A DNA stretch of 64,000 bases from JAKEFM01 sp035695825 (lineage in GTDB: Bacteria; Planctomycetota; UBA1135; JAKEFM01). The notes below the pieces were generated by a model. It did no database searches. It saw nothing but the letters and a program-made list of their open reading frames with translations, and was not told where the DNA came from. The DNA is taken from positions 1 through 64,000 of the forward strand of contig DASRRH010000011.1 of the NCBI GenBank assembly GCA_035695825.1. Direction: 5' to 3'. Within the stretch, counting starts at the first letter, position 1. The number at the start of each line of letters is the position of its first letter. Shown one piece after another: positions 17,665 through 27,419 of the stretch. Position numbers and translations under genes: made by a program.

Positions 17665-18320
17665 TCCTTGTAGTTGTGCACCCGAGGTTCAAGGTTTCAT
17701 GTTTTCTTCTCTTACGCCCGTCCGGATCGGAGCCTGGAGTCCCGGCCCGCCGGTGGAGGGGTCCCCTGCGGAGTCCGGAGACTCGACGAATGCCCCCCGC
17801 TGCTGGGTTCTCGGCGGTTTCCCCCGAGGATCCGCGCGGGGATGGCGAGCCTCGACCGGCTCTTCGGGCTGCGCCGGCACCGCCCGAGGGTGCGTCGAGA
17901 AGTCCTCGGCGGGGCGACGACGCTCGCCCGCGTTGGAGTACATCGCCGTCGTCACCCCGGTGACCCTTTCCTTCGCCGGGGTCCCCCGGGGCCCGAGCAC
18001 GGTCGCCAGGATCCGCGCCGCGGGCTTCGGGGTCGTCGCCTCCGTCACCCCGCCCCTCACCCGAGAAGCTGGGTGAGCGAGACGAGGAGCAGGGCCGTCT
18101 CCCGGAGGGCGGTCTTCTCCGCCGAGGGGAACACCCAGTCCGGCGCCGGCTCGAGCTCACCTGGCGGAGAGAGGGTCCTACCCTCAAGAGAGGGTAAGCG
18201 TGGGGGAAACGAGCAGGCGCGCGTCGCAGGGATCGTGGTCGGATGAACTTGCATTCGGTGGCATTCCCCTCTCCCCCCATCGCTCGCCGCCCGGACCTCT
18301 TCCTGGGAATCGGGACCCGG
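17665..18320. other. Non-coding stretch with a relic gene tail
   Basis: No gene with a credible start is visible. On the minus strand, a short frame ending at 18057 reads APDWVFPSAEKTALRETALLLV...TQLLG. This resembles the last 28 residues of the LamG protein encoded at 23753-25093 (GDWMVESDQKSALKETIEFLI...TLLLG), so it is probably a fragment of a lost relative. A perfect 7-bp inverted repeat (TACCCTC, AAGA, GAGGGTA) lies at 18179-18196. Confidence 0.5.
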
Positions 18321-19553
18321 TCACAGCAGACCCGACCATGAGACCGTCTCGATCCCGGGTGCGAGCGGAGCCCGATCGGGCCCGTCGGCCACAACCAAGC
18401 CGATCGGGACGCGGTGCCTGGCGCGCTCGATCCATCGCCGCAGGGAGTCCCCGTGCTGCGGCCTCACCGTGGAGGCGAGCTTCGCCTCCATGGGATGGAG
18501 GCGCCCATCGCGCTCGACGAGGAGGTCCACCTCGAGCCCGTCGCTCGACCTCCAGAAGTAGAGGGGCGGGGTCTCCCCGCGGTGGAGGAACGCCTTCGCC
18601 CACTCGGCGACGACCGCCGTCTCGAAGAGCGCGCCCGCCATAGGGCCGTGGAGGAGGGCCTCCCGCTCGTGGAGGCCGCAGAGGTGGGTCGCGAGTCCCG
18701 TGTCGAGGAAGTAGATCTTCGGGGACTTGACCAGGCGCTTCCCGAGGTTGCCGTGGTGCGGCGGGAGGAGGAGGATCTGGTAGCTCGCCTCGAGGACCGA
18801 GAGCCAGGAACGGATCGTCGTCGGGCTCACGCCGACGTCGCGGGCGAGGTCCGCGAGACTCAGGATCTGGCCCGTCCGGGCGGCGGCCATCCTGAGAAAC
18901 TTCTGGAACGTGCGCAGGTCGCCGACGCGGACGATCTGCCGGACGTCGCGCTCGAGGTAGGTCTGGACGTACCCCGCGCACCAGATCCTGCGGTCGACCC
19001 TCGGGTTCGCCCGGATCTCCGGGTAGCCGCCCCGAAGGAGCCAGTCGGCGAGCTCGATCCTCGTCCGGCGGCCGCTCTCCCGCGCGCGCCCGGGCCGGAA
19101 GAGCTCCTTGAGGATCCGGCCGATGGGCTTCTCCGCCCCCGGCCGTCCGTTCGCCTCGGCGAGCGAGAGCGGGAGGAGGGAGAGGACGGCGACCCGGCCC
19201 GCGAGGGATTCGGTGACGCCCTGCATCGAGCCGAAGGACCGGGACCCGGCGAGGAGCCATCGTCCGGGGCGACGGTCCTCGTCGACGAGGGTCTTGACGT
19301 AGGGGAGGAGCGAGGGCGCGTACTAGATCTCGTCGAGAATGACGGGAGGCGGGGCCCGCCGGAGGGACGCCCGAGGGTCGGAGAGCGCGCGCTCCCGGAC
19401 GTCGGGATCCTCGAGAGAGACGAAACGGTGGCTCCGGCCCCACCGTTCGCGCAGCAGGGTCGTCTTCCCGCTCTGGCGGGGACCGGTGACGAGGGCGACC
19501 GGAAAGGTCCGGAGCGCCCGCCGCACCGTCGATTCGAGCGTGCGGGGGATCAC
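18321..19553 (-). pseudogene. AAA_14/DUF4143 ATPase interrupted by a single amber codon
   Basis: One continuous frame of 410 codons. Residues 1-76 encode TGPRQSGKTTLLRE (Walker A) and PPPVILDEI (Walker B), then TAG at 19323-19325. The frame carries straight on as YAPSLLPYVKTLVDEDRRPG, GSRSFGSMQGVTESLAGR, RGGYPEIR, YVQTYLERDVRQI, LARDVGVSPTTIRSWLSVLEASYQI, a DUF4143 core (IYFLDTGLATHL) and GLEVDLLVERDGRLHPMEAKL. Family members have VILDEIQYAP here, so CAG to TAG is the likely change. Everything else, including the palindrome 16 bp upstream, is intact, so the lesion is recent or is a base-call error. Confidence 0.85.
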
Positions 19554-19569
19554 GCCGGGAGTCTGGGCC

Positions 19570-19604
19570 CTTGCAGAACGAAAGTCACACTTTCGATTTG
19601 CAAG
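19570..19604. promoter_or_regulatory. 35-bp palindrome upstream of the third AAA_14 ATPase copy
   Basis: Arms CTTGCAGAACGAAAGT and ACTTTCGATTTGCAAG pair at 14 of 16 positions around a 3-bp centre. It lies 16 bp upstream of the ATG at 19553. Its sequence is unrelated to the palindromes of the other copies, but its position and architecture match. Confidence 0.6.
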
Positions 19605-19655
19605 CTTTCCGGCCCGCCGGAACCACGGCGGCGGGCGCCCCGGGCTCCGTCCCCT

Positions 19656-21563
19656 CTACTGGGGACCGACCATCTTCGTCGGCTTGCACACCGTGGCGAG
19701 GAAGTCGTCGATCGAGCGGACGACGCGGGCCGTGAGGACGCTCGACGTCGCGTTCAACGCGTCCTCGATCATCCCCTTCGCGACGCGGTCGAGGTCGTTC
19801 TGCAGCGGCTTCAGGTTGAGCCCTCCGATGTTCCAGCGGACCTCTACGTTCCCGCCGACGTCCATCCGGCATCGCTCGAGGTCGACCTTCGGGCCGCTGA
19901 ACCGGACGGTGACGTGGACGTCGGAGGCGGAGCCGCCGACGGTGAAGGCCCCGGAGAACTTGCATGGGTCGAAGTTGACGCTCGGTCGAACGCGGACTCT
20001 GAGGGCGTTCAGGGTGATCCGGTCGATCCGCGCCTCGATCACGAGGTCGTTGCCCTCGAACCTCACGGTGGGGACCGCGAAGCGGACGCGGAACTCCCCG
20101 ACGCTCGCCTTGATCCCGAGACATTCGCCCACCATGTACTTGTGCCCTCCGAGGATCGCGGAATCCCACTCGAACTCCGCGAGGGCCCCTGCGACCGCGA
20201 GGCGCATCCGCTCGGCGTCGGGGTGAACCGGGAGGGGGGTGGCCCTGATCCGGAGGTCCGCAGCCTGGCCCCCGAGAGGGAAGCGGACTCCCTTCTCGTC
20301 GGGCGCCGTTCCCGAGGGGAGAGCGGGTTCGGGGTCGGATTCGTCGCCGTTGTTTTCGCTTGCGGGGGACCTCACTCCAAGAAGAGGAACCCGAAGCCAA
20401 CGCCCGCTGGAGGCCGGGACCGCGCTCCCCCTCCCTGCCTCAAGGGGCCCGGCCGGCGGTGGGCCGCCCGCGGAAGCGCGGTCTCCTCCGGCCCTCGCAG
20501 GAGCTGGCACCGGGGAGGGGCCGGGCGTCGGCGTCGTCTCCCCCGCGTCGGTCGCACCGCCGGCGATCGCCGTGTAGATGGCGCCGGCGTCCTTCGCGAT
20601 TTCCAAGCAGTCCTTGATCATCTCGACCGTTCGGTCCCAGTGGCTCCGGGGAGCGCGCAGCTGGAGGATCGAGACTCCGCGGACGTTCTCGAGAACCTGG
20701 GGACGGACCTCGACCGGGATCTCCTCGTGCCAGGAATCCTTGCGGTCGCTGGGCGAGCCGAGGGCCTCTCCGTTGACCCCGTAGCGCCGCTTCTCGGTCA
20801 CGTAGAGCTCGTTCTGCTTCGCGTCGAGGAGGACGACCTCCACTCCGCCCGTGAAGCCGCGGAGCGCCTCGTTGGTCCACGTCCGGGTGAGACCGGAGAT
20901 CATCCCCGTGTTCGAGATCTTCACGGTGGTCTCCATGTGATCGCCGCCGCCGAGGTCCTTGCGCGCGCTCGTTTCGATCGGGAAGGCGACCACGTGCGCC
21001 TCGTTTCCGACGAGCCACACCCGCTGCCCGATGGTCAGCTGGCTCGCCTGGGGGACGGGGAGGGAGAACTGGATTGCGCCTCCGGTCATCCGGTCCCTCG
21101 CGGTCACGGTTCCCCCCGAGACAGCGGAGACCCGGTAGTCCGAGGCGAGGTGCAAGTCCGGGTGCGGGGGCGTCGGACCGGGTCCCGGGCGGTCGGCCGC
21201 GGGGCTCTCGGCAGTCGAGGAGGCTCGGAACGCGTAGGTCTCGGTCGTCCCCGGGATCGAGACGGTCCTACCCCGAAGGTCCGCCCAGACCAGCTGGCCG
21301 ACCTTGAGACCCCCGAGGACCTTGGGGTCGTTCACCGTGAACTCGATCTCGAGCTTGTTCGTCAGGTCCTTCGCCGCGACGAGGCCGGACCGAGCCTCGA
21401 TCGTCCGGATCGTGCAAGCGGTCTTTCCGGCGAAGGGCTGGAGCGGTCGCTGGAAGGCGGGGTCGCGAGGGCCAAAGGCGAAGGCCGGGACTTGCGACGC
21501 GAGGAGACCCGCGACGAGGAGCCTCTTCGCCACGGCGCGGAGCTCGAAACTCATCTTCGACAT
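19656..21563 (-). CDS. Large secreted protein of unknown function
   Basis: 635 aa from the ATG at 21563, chosen because AGGAGG lies 7 nt upstream. The signal peptide (residues 1-30) ends in VPAFA. The N-terminal half (to about residue 310) has strands such as GLVAAKDLTNKLEIEFTV and repeated TVTARDRMTGGAIQF-type blocks, resembling small beta-barrel domains. A Pro/Gly/Ala-rich low-complexity linker follows, then a C-terminal domain with EGNDLVIEARIDRITLNALRVRVRP and VHVTVRFSG, like a lipid- or ligand-binding beta sandwich. I do not recognise a family. It is followed on the same strand by no close gene and preceded by the CsgG-like lipoprotein 61 bp upstream, so these two are probably co-expressed. 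Confidence 0.8.
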   Translation of the reverse strand: MSKMSFELRAVAKRLLVAGLLASQVPAFAFGPRDPAFQRPLQPFAGKTACTIRTIEARSGLVAAKDLTNKLEIEFTVNDPKVLGGLKVGQLVWADLRGRTVSIPGTTETYAFRASSTAESPAADRPGPGPTPPHPDLHLASDYRVSAVSGGTVTARDRMTGGAIQFSLPVPQASQLTIGQRVWLVGNEAHVVAFPIETSARKDLGGGDHMETTVKISNTGMISGLTRTWTNEALRGFTGGVEVVLLDAKQNELYVTEKRRYGVNGEALGSPSDRKDSWHEEIPVEVRPQVLENVRGVSILQLRAPRSHWDRTVEMIKDCLEIAKDAGAIYTAIAGGATDAGETTPTPGPSPVPAPARAGGDRASAGGPPPAGPLEAGRGSAVPASSGRWLRVPLLGVRSPASENNGDESDPEPALPSGTAPDEKGVRFPLGGQAADLRIRATPLPVHPDAERMRLAVAGALAEFEWDSAILGGHKYMVGECLGIKASVGEFRVRFAVPTVRFEGNDLVIEARIDRITLNALRVRVRPSVNFDPCKFSGAFTVGGSASDVHVTVRFSGPKVDLERCRMDVGGNVEVRWNIGGLNLKPLQNDLDRVAKGMIEDALNATSSVLTARVVRSIDDFLATVCKPTKMVGPQ

Positions 21564-21624
21564 GGGAGATCCTCCTGGTGCGTGCGCTTTGCCGGTGCTC
21601 ACGAGGGGCAGGAAAGGATCCTGG

Positions 21625-22431
21625 TCAGCGGGGGACGCCCGCCGAAGCGGGCATGCTGCTGGGTGCGGGGAGCGGCGGAGGGGCCACGGCGGCGAGCGGG
21701 GCGCCGTTGGGGGCGAAGTGGTAGTAGACGGCCGGCGTGCGCGACGCGACGAACTCGACGGCCTTCGCGATCGCGCCCCGGATGGCCTTCTCGAGCGGGG
21801 TGTTCGCGAAGCCGCTTAGCGGACCGATCAGCCCTCCCCCGATCGACCCCACGCCCGCGCTCACGCCCGTCGCGGTCCCTTCGACGCTCGTCGCGGCGAC
21901 GACCCTCGACGTGCGTACGTCGAGGACGCGCAGGTCGATCGAGACGCGCGCCTGCTTGAACGCACCCGTGAGCCCTCCGAACACGCCGCCGAGGCCGCCG
22001 GTGATCGAACCCTCGCCACCTGTGGCCCCGGGGTCGAAGCCCGTGACCGCGGCCGTGACGAGGAGCTCGGCCCCTTCGATCTCGCCGATGGGGGCGGCCG
22101 CTTCCCTGCGCACGCGGCCCGACGCCCCGAGGTCCTGCTCGCTGAGGACGTGCGAGAGCTTCTCCCTCTCGAGGACGATGTAGCGGTTCGTCTGGAACAG
22201 GGCCGTCGCGAGCATGTCGCTCATGCCCCGGCCGTACTCGGCCCGGTACAAGCCGCTGCTCGACATCTTGTCCTCGAAGTCGGCGACGGCGATCCTCGCC
22301 TTCGGACCGTCGTATGCCTCGGCCTGCGCGTTCGACATGTTCGTGCCGCCGGAGCTCGTGACGCCCGCCGTCGCACAGCCGCCGGACACGAGGAGGATCA
22401 GCGATCCGGATCGAAACGGGGTGAGATTCAT
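21625..22431 (-). CDS. CsgG/HfaB-family lipoprotein
   Basis: 268 aa from the ATG at 22431, with GGAGGA 6 nt upstream. A lipoprotein-type N-terminus (SLILLVSGGCA) places Cys near residue 19. The body has the CsgG-like features RIAVADFEDK, MSDMLATALFQTNRYIVLEREKLSHVLSEQDL, GAELLVTAAVTGF, and ARVSIDLRVLDVRTSRVVAATSVEGTA. CsgG proteins form outer-membrane secretion pores for curli; many relatives in other phyla are lipoproteins of unknown role, and no curli genes are seen here. The C-terminus is Pro/Ala-rich. The neighbours are secreted proteins on the same strand. Confidence 0.85.
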   Translation of the reverse strand: MNLTPFRSGSLILLVSGGCATAGVTSSGGTNMSNAQAEAYDGPKARIAVADFEDKMSSSGLYRAEYGRGMSDMLATALFQTNRYIVLEREKLSHVLSEQDLGASGRVRREAAAPIGEIEGAELLVTAAVTGFDPGATGGEGSITGGLGGVFGGLTGAFKQARVSIDLRVLDVRTSRVVAATSVEGTATGVSAGVGSIGGGLIGPLSGFANTPLEKAIRGAIAKAVEFVASRTPAVYYHFAPNGAPLAAVAPPPLPAPSSMPASAGVPR

Positions 22432-22448
22432 GGGGTTCCTCCGGGGGA

Positions 22449-23756
22449 TCATCGAAGGGGAAATCGGGTGGGCAGGTTGGGTCGAGGCGCGAGGCCACTC
22501 GCGAGGAGCCCGGAAACCCTTTCCTGGAGTCGACGGTCCCAGAGCACCTCCGCGTGATTCAGGCTGTCCGTCTCGTGGGTAGCGGAGGGGAAAGGAAACC
22601 GGGCGCTGCGGTCGGTCACCAGCGTGTCCCCATATCCGGGCTTGATCTCCGGGGCGAAGTCGCGGACCTTCTCCAACATGGGGGAGATGAGGGTCAGCTC
22701 CTGTGGCTTCGCCTCCCACTTGAAGTACTGCTTCACGCTCAAGCCTTCCGCGCGGTACTGCGGTACCGCGCTCTCCGGCGTGAAGACCCATGCGTAGAGC
22801 CGAAAGAGGGTGGGTTTCGTGCCGCCGAAGCTGTGGTAGCGCACGCCGGGCAACTCCCGCTCCCCCGCCGCCAAATCCCGCAGGAAGGGGCTGTCGGGCA
22901 TGAGTTCGCGGCTCTCGTCGTCGACGATCCACCGGGTCAGGGGACGTGCAAGTTCGACGACGAGATCCTTGATCTCCTTCTTGAGCGGAGCGGTCAGGAC
23001 GGGAGGCGCGGCGGCGTCGATCGCGTCCACAATCTCGGCGGCGAGCCGTCCCGGCGTCCGAGCCAGCTCGCTTCCCGCGTGCGGCGAATGGAGCGTGATG
23101 GCCCATCGCACTCGCCCCAGGTCCCCCTTTTCCTTGAGGACCTTCCGGATGACGAGTCCGCCTCGACTGTGCCCGAGAAGGGCGATGGGGGGAGGCGCGG
23201 AGGGACTGTGGGCGGCGGTCTCGCGCGCGAAGCGCTCGAGCGCCTCGAGGGCGGTCGGGACGGCCTGTTCCAGGCGCGGGCCGCCCTGGCTGAACGTCGC
23301 GACCGTGAATCCTCTTTGGACCAGGAAGTCGAACCAGTTCTGCGAATCGACGCCGAGAAGGTCGGACTTGCCGACCTTGAAGACGCCGACGCCCGGCGCG
23401 TCCTTCGTGGCAGTGACCGTAGCAGGCGGATGCCCGTAATCGAAGTTGTAGCCCCCGTCTCTCGATGGGGAGGTCCAGCACTCCGCGGTTCGGTGCAACC
23501 CGTGGAAGAGCAGGATCGCCGGACGGGTCGGGTCCTGGGCGCGGACCATCTGGCCGCCGTGAGCCCTCCACCAGTCGAGTTCGATCGGCCCGTGCCCCGC
23601 GAAGGGGGGCGGCTTCGGTGGCCCGGCGACCTGGGCGCGGCCCCAGGCGGGGAGCAGGACCGTCGCGAGCAGGACGGCGAATCCAAGCGTGCCGTCGCGA
23701 GGTGAACCGAGGGGAGAATGGACTGCCACGTGGGTTCCGACCGGCATCTTCTTCAC
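22449..23756 (-). CDS. Secreted alpha/beta hydrolase (lipase/esterase-like)
   Basis: 435 aa with a signal peptide ending in GRAQ. The nucleophile elbow GHSRGG holds the catalytic Ser, preceded by AILLFHGLHRTAECW, a typical oxyanion-hole strand with HG. The SPHAGSELAR stretch resembles triacylglycerol lipases and PHB depolymerase-like enzymes that need to exclude lids. A late NHAEVLWDRRL supplies the likely catalytic His. The GTG start at 23756 overlaps the stop of the LamG gene (GTGA); an in-frame ATG at 23747 is an alternative start. The enzyme probably cleaves esters outside the cytoplasm. Confidence 0.85.
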   Translation of the reverse strand: MKKMPVGTHVAVHSPLGSPRDGTLGFAVLLATVLLPAWGRAQVAGPPKPPPFAGHGPIELDWWRAHGGQMVRAQDPTRPAILLFHGLHRTAECWTSPSRDGGYNFDYGHPPATVTATKDAPGVGVFKVGKSDLLGVDSQNWFDFLVQRGFTVATFSQGGPRLEQAVPTALEALERFARETAAHSPSAPPPIALLGHSRGGLVIRKVLKEKGDLGRVRWAITLHSPHAGSELARTPGRLAAEIVDAIDAAAPPVLTAPLKKEIKDLVVELARPLTRWIVDDESRELMPDSPFLRDLAAGERELPGVRYHSFGGTKPTLFRLYAWVFTPESAVPQYRAEGLSVKQYFKWEAKPQELTLISPMLEKVRDFAPEIKPGYGDTLVTDRSARFPFPSATHETDSLNHAEVLWDRRLQERVSGLLASGLAPRPNLPTRFPLR

Positions 23757-25093
23757 CCAAGGAGGAGGGTCAGGGCGATCAGGAACTCGATCGTTTCTTT
23801 GAGAGCAGACTTCTGGTCGGATTCGACCATCCAGTCACCGGGGGACGCGATGCCGTCGATCCTGTCGAGCACTTCGTTCAAGAGGGCGAGCGCGCCCTGA
23901 TGCTGGCCGTCGCACACGAGGTTGGCGGCGTTCTGCAGACGATTGGCGAGCCAGTTGCGCCGCCCGCTAATCATGTTCTCGTTCATCCCGGTGAAGTAGA
24001 CCAGGTCGAGCGCCTCGATCTGGGCCGCGGTCGTGCGCATCATCGACTCGAGGAAGCCGCAAGTGACGCCGGGCTGGAGGGGGAGCGGATCCGTCCCGTC
24101 GGGGACGCCATCCCCGTCTGTATCGGCATTGCACGGATCGGTGCCGGTGGCCACCTCTGCCCCGTCGAGCACGCCGTCCGCGTCGGAGTCGCGCCCCAAG
24201 TAGTTGGGGCACGTACCGCCTCCGGCCATCTCGTCCTCGGTGGCGTCGAGCAAGCCGTCGCCATCCGTGTCCCCGGCGCCGAGACCACGACGGAAGAGCT
24301 GCACGATCTCGGCGTCCGTGAGAGCGCGCCCGTAGAAGCGGACCTCGTCCAACAAGCCGTGAAACGCGTAGTTGTTGTTGGGGGCCAAGGGAAGGCCGCC
24401 GATCCCGTCCACCGCGCTCGAGGAAAGGGACGCGGTGGTTCCGTCGAACGCCGTGCCGGCCAAGACCCCGTCGACGTAGAGCTTCAATACCTTTCCGGAC
24501 CCCGAGACCTCGCGAACAGCGACCACGTGGTGGAATGTCCCAAAGCCCTGAACGAAGTGGCTGCCCACGGCGTAGCCCGAGTGGTTCTGATCGAAGACTT
24601 GGAAGGCGACTATAAAGTAGGTGGGGTAGACGGTCGCGATGAGCTCCTGGGCTGTGGTTCCAGGCGTCTCGTTCAGGATCACGAGCGCCTTGTTGAGAGC
24701 GGTATTCGGGGCCGTCGGCTCGGGGTTCATCCAGACCTCCCAGCTGAAGCTGCTCGTGGCGGAGTAGTCGAGGTCGGGGACGTTCCCCAGGGTCATGATG
24801 TCGTCGAACCCATCGAACGCAAAGGCGCCGCCGATCTGGCCGGGGTTGCCCGCGGTCGCGCCGTTTGCGAGCGTCCCGTCGCTCGTCCCGACCGAGTCGC
24901 CGCCGTCCGTGTCCCCGGTATAGGCATGGGTGACTCCGGTCGGGATCTGCGGCGGAGTGCACGCGTCGACCTCGAGAGAGCCCAGAGCGAGGAAGAAGAG
25001 GAGGGCGAGTCCCCGGGCGAGGTGGATCGGGCCCTCGAGCGTGGCGACGGGAATGGTCGCCGGATTCAGAAGCGTGGCGCGGGACGATTGCAT
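23753..25093 (-). CDS. Secreted LamG/concanavalin-like protein with thrombospondin type-3 calcium repeats
   Basis: 446 aa from the ATG at 25093, preceded by AGGAGG at 7 nt. A hydrophobic segment near residues 25-43 acts as signal peptide, ending near DAC. Residues about 55-275 form a LamG-like jelly roll (AFAFDGFDDIMTLG, SFSWEVWMNPE, HHVVAVREVSGSGKVLKLYVDG, LLDEVRFYGRALTDAEIVQLF). Then come calcium-binding type-3 repeats: DTDGDGLLDATEDE, DSDADGVLDGAEVATGTDP, DTDGDGVPDGTDPL. The C-terminal helical domain (about 90 residues) ends with LKETIEFLIALTLLLG. A fragment of a similar tail survives at 18057. Probably carbohydrate- or matrix-binding, inferred from the domains. Confidence 0.88.
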   Translation of the reverse strand: MQSSRATLLNPATIPVATLEGPIHLARGLALLFFLALGSLEVDACTPPQIPTGVTHAYTGDTDGGDSVGTSDGTLANGATAGNPGQIGGAFAFDGFDDIMTLGNVPDLDYSATSSFSWEVWMNPEPTAPNTALNKALVILNETPGTTAQELIATVYPTYFIVAFQVFDQNHSGYAVGSHFVQGFGTFHHVVAVREVSGSGKVLKLYVDGVLAGTAFDGTTASLSSSAVDGIGGLPLAPNNNYAFHGLLDEVRFYGRALTDAEIVQLFRRGLGAGDTDGDGLLDATEDEMAGGGTCPNYLGRDSDADGVLDGAEVATGTDPCNADTDGDGVPDGTDPLPLQPGVTCGFLESMMRTTAAQIEALDLVYFTGMNENMISGRRNWLANRLQNAANLVCDGQHQGALALLNEVLDRIDGIASPGDWMVESDQKSALKETIEFLIALTLLLG

Positions 25094-26141
25094 GGTGGCC
25101 TCCTGTTGCGGTCCTATCCGTTTCTCGGTGCTCACAGCGGGGGGGTGATCGTTGCGACTCTTCCGGCGCCTCCTGGCCCCAGGGTCTGGGCCTCCGTCCC
25201 TGGAGGGCCGCTCAGCTTCCGAGCGCTCGATCCAGAGAACCGTGAGCGTGAGGAACGGGGGGCCGGAGGAAGTCGGAGCCCTCGGGGCGGGAAGAGGTCG
25301 TCCGTCCTCGACGGGGTCAGCCCCCAGCCCTGCCAGGCGTCCTGGCGCCGCAAGAATCCGGGAATGGGGCCGCGAGGACTCGCCGCCGACGAACCACTCC
25401 CCCCGTCGCCTTCCGTGGGAAGGGGAGGTATTCTCCGCGCGCCGTGGGCTGCGTGGAGTTCGGAGGCGTCCTGGTCGGAAAGCCTGTCCGAGTCCGCGGA
25501 TCGGAATCCTGCGAGCCCATGGCGAGAAGCGCTCGCGCGGCCTCCGTCGTCCCCGTCTTCCCGAGGAGGGTTCGGGGCGCCAGCGAGACCGGGGCGAACG
25601 TCCCCGGGCGTCCACGCGCCGGAGCCGTCGCTGGCCTTCTTCGACCTCCAGGCAGGAGAAGGATCCGATGCCGCCCGCGGCCGGCTCCATCCCGAGTGCA
25701 TCGTCGGCCACGGGGAAAACGTCTCAGCGACGAAACGCTCGCGATCGGGCATCGGAACGCAGTGCGACGAATCCGGCCGCCGAGGCCGGAACACCCGGTT
25801 CCAGCTCCTCACGAAGGGAGGTCGGCGAGACGCGCCGGGATTTGCGCGCGCCCCGGTGCAGGCCCTCCTCGCTCGAGCGGAATCCCGCATGGAATCCCCG
25901 CCCAGACCCCGAGCCCCACCCCCGCCCTTGCCGGCAACGCCGTTGAGTGCGACGATTCGACCTCTCAAGGCTGGAGAGACCGGCCGGACAAGGTAGGGGG
26001 TAGGTGGCAGGGTCCGAGGGCGATGGGGCACTCGAGTCCTCGAGAACGAAGCCGGGGGCCGTCCGGAGGCGGCCGGTGCTCTCCCCCGCGCCGCGACTGC
26101 GACCACCGACGCCTGACCCTCGCGCAGCCCTCCGGCCGCTC
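25094..26141. other. About 1 kb without a convincing gene; contains a duplicated sigma-factor leader
   Basis: Several long frames cross this stretch, but none has a credible start, signal or family motif, and their composition is Arg/Pro/Ser-rich as expected of GC-rich non-coding DNA. The part 25925-26028 is a diverged copy of the leader and first codons of the ECF sigma gene at 27816. I see nothing else. Confidence 0.55.
25925..26028 (+). repeat. Diverged duplicate of the ECF sigma gene leader and start
   Basis: About 100 bp aligns with 27738-27838 at roughly 80 percent identity by eye, sharing CCCTTGCCGG, GTGCGACGATTCGACC, GGAGAGACCGGCCGGA, and GGTCCGAGGGCGA. The copy includes the sigma gene start region (MAGSEGD versus MAGSEGE) with GTG for ATG, then diverges. 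It is a relic of a second sigma gene or of a segmental duplication. Confidence 0.65.
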
Positions 26142-27419
26142 TCACCAGCGGCGGTAGATGAGGTCCACCTGGAACCAGAGGATGAAGGAGATTCCCGAGC
26201 CTTCCGCCTTCACGCCGAGCATCGCGGTCCGCGCGGGCTCCCGCAGGTCGAAGCATTCGACCTCCGAGCCCGAGGCCTTCTGCCTGGGGCGCACGCGGAT
26301 GTTCGGCTCTCCCGTGCGGGGGTCGTCGATCTCATCGATCTCGAAGCCCTTCACCCACGCGTAGACGGGGAGGAAGGCGCCGAGCGGCTTGCGCGACTCG
26401 CAGGGCGGCGGGATCGCCGGGGGCGACGCGTTCGGGGGCGGCGGGCCCGGCGGGGAAAAGGGGGTCCCGTCGGGAGGCATGCGCGGGAGGAGAGGAGACG
26501 CTGACTTGGACGCCTCCCGCCGCTTGTCGGTGGTGGGCCCGAGAGCCTGAGCGACCGGCATCCCGTCGGGAATCACCCACTCCTGCGCCTCCCCGCGCAG
26601 CTCGATCTCCTGCCCGCTCTTCACCTTCGTGGTGTTAGGCCGGACGCTGCTCCCCGGGTGCGAACTTCCCTCGACGCAACCCTCGAGCGAAAACGGCGGG
26701 TAGTATGGATTCTGGGGAGAGGAGGGCGGGGAACCGGGCGCGTTCCCGCTCGAACCATACGGCGGGGGCGGCGCGCCCCCCGGCAGGTTCAGCAGGTTGT
26801 AGGGGATTCGGAAGCTCGTCGGAACGCCCACGGTCCAAGTCCCCCCGGCCGGGTAGCATCCACCGAGCACGTCGGCCTCGGGCCAGATCGGGGATCTCGG
26901 GTCGAGCGCGACCCGCCACGAGAAGGCCATCTCGCCCTTGTTCGTCTGCCCGAAGATGTCCCGGTCGCCGTCCTTGATCACGTCGATCCGGTGCGGGCGC
27001 ACGCGGAGGAGGATGCGGGGGGTGTTGAAGGAATCGACCGCGGTCTCGGAGATCACCGCGCCGCCTCGGAGCAGGGCCGCGCGGTAGTAGCACGTGCGCC
27101 CCGTCTGGAGACCGTCGAGCACAGCCTCGTACCGCAGTTCACCGGACGTGGAGGGGGACGCGGAGGCGTCGGGATGCCCGATGGCGTGCGAGCCGAGGGC
27201 CGGCGTCGGTCCGTACTCTACGCGAAGCTCGCTCCCCGGCGAGGCGCGCATCCCCAAGATCGCGCGCTCGCCGAAGACCTTGAGGGTCGGACCGAGGCGG
27301 AGGCTCGAGTGCGGGCCAACCGTCGGACCTGGCTTGGTCGGAGTCCGTGGGAGCTGCGCCAGCGTCGCGGCGGTGGCGGGCAGGCTCCCGGCGGACGCGA
27401 GCACCCACCCGCACGTCAT
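26142..27419 (-). CDS. Secreted protein with a fibronectin-III-like N-terminal domain
   Basis: 425 aa from the ATG at 27419, chosen because a signal-like segment (CGWVLASAGSLPATAATLAQ) starts there; in-frame upstream starts (27587, 27614) would precede it with a long Arg-rich stretch and cannot be excluded. Residues about 45-140 resemble the Fn3-like domain of purple acid phosphatases (LRVEYGPTPALG, YEAVLDGLQTGRTCYYRAALLRGG). The middle is Pro/Gly-rich low complexity. The C-terminus (EVECFDLREPARTAMLGVKAEGSG) is beta-rich. No catalytic motif is recognised. It faces away from the sigma-factor gene across 396 bp. Confidence 0.72.
   Translation of the reverse strand: MTCGWVLASAGSLPATAATLAQLPRTPTKPGPTVGPHSSLRLGPTLKVFGERAILGMRASPGSELRVEYGPTPALGSHAIGHPDASASPSTSGELRYEAVLDGLQTGRTCYYRAALLRGGAVISETAVDSFNTPRILLRVRPHRIDVIKDGDRDIFGQTNKGEMAFSWRVALDPRSPIWPEADVLGGCYPAGGTWTVGVPTSFRIPYNLLNLPGGAPPPPYGSSGNAPGSPPSSPQNPYYPPFSLEGCVEGSSHPGSSVRPNTTKVKSGQEIELRGEAQEWVIPDGMPVAQALGPTTDKRREASKSASPLLPRMPPDGTPFSPPGPPPPNASPPAIPPPCESRKPLGAFLPVYAWVKGFEIDEIDDPRTGEPNIRVRPRQKASGSEVECFDLREPARTAMLGVKAEGSGISFILWFQVDLIYRRW

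Noticed and set aside
17665..17694. Palindrome upstream of the ATPase relic at 17664 (CCTTG ... CAAGG)
   Set aside because: Arms of only 5 bp; may be the remains of an operator but not significant alone.
25132..26256. A 374-codon frame on the minus strand
   Set aside because: No signal, motif or plausible start, and it crosses the duplicated sigma leader; composition is that of non-coding DNA.
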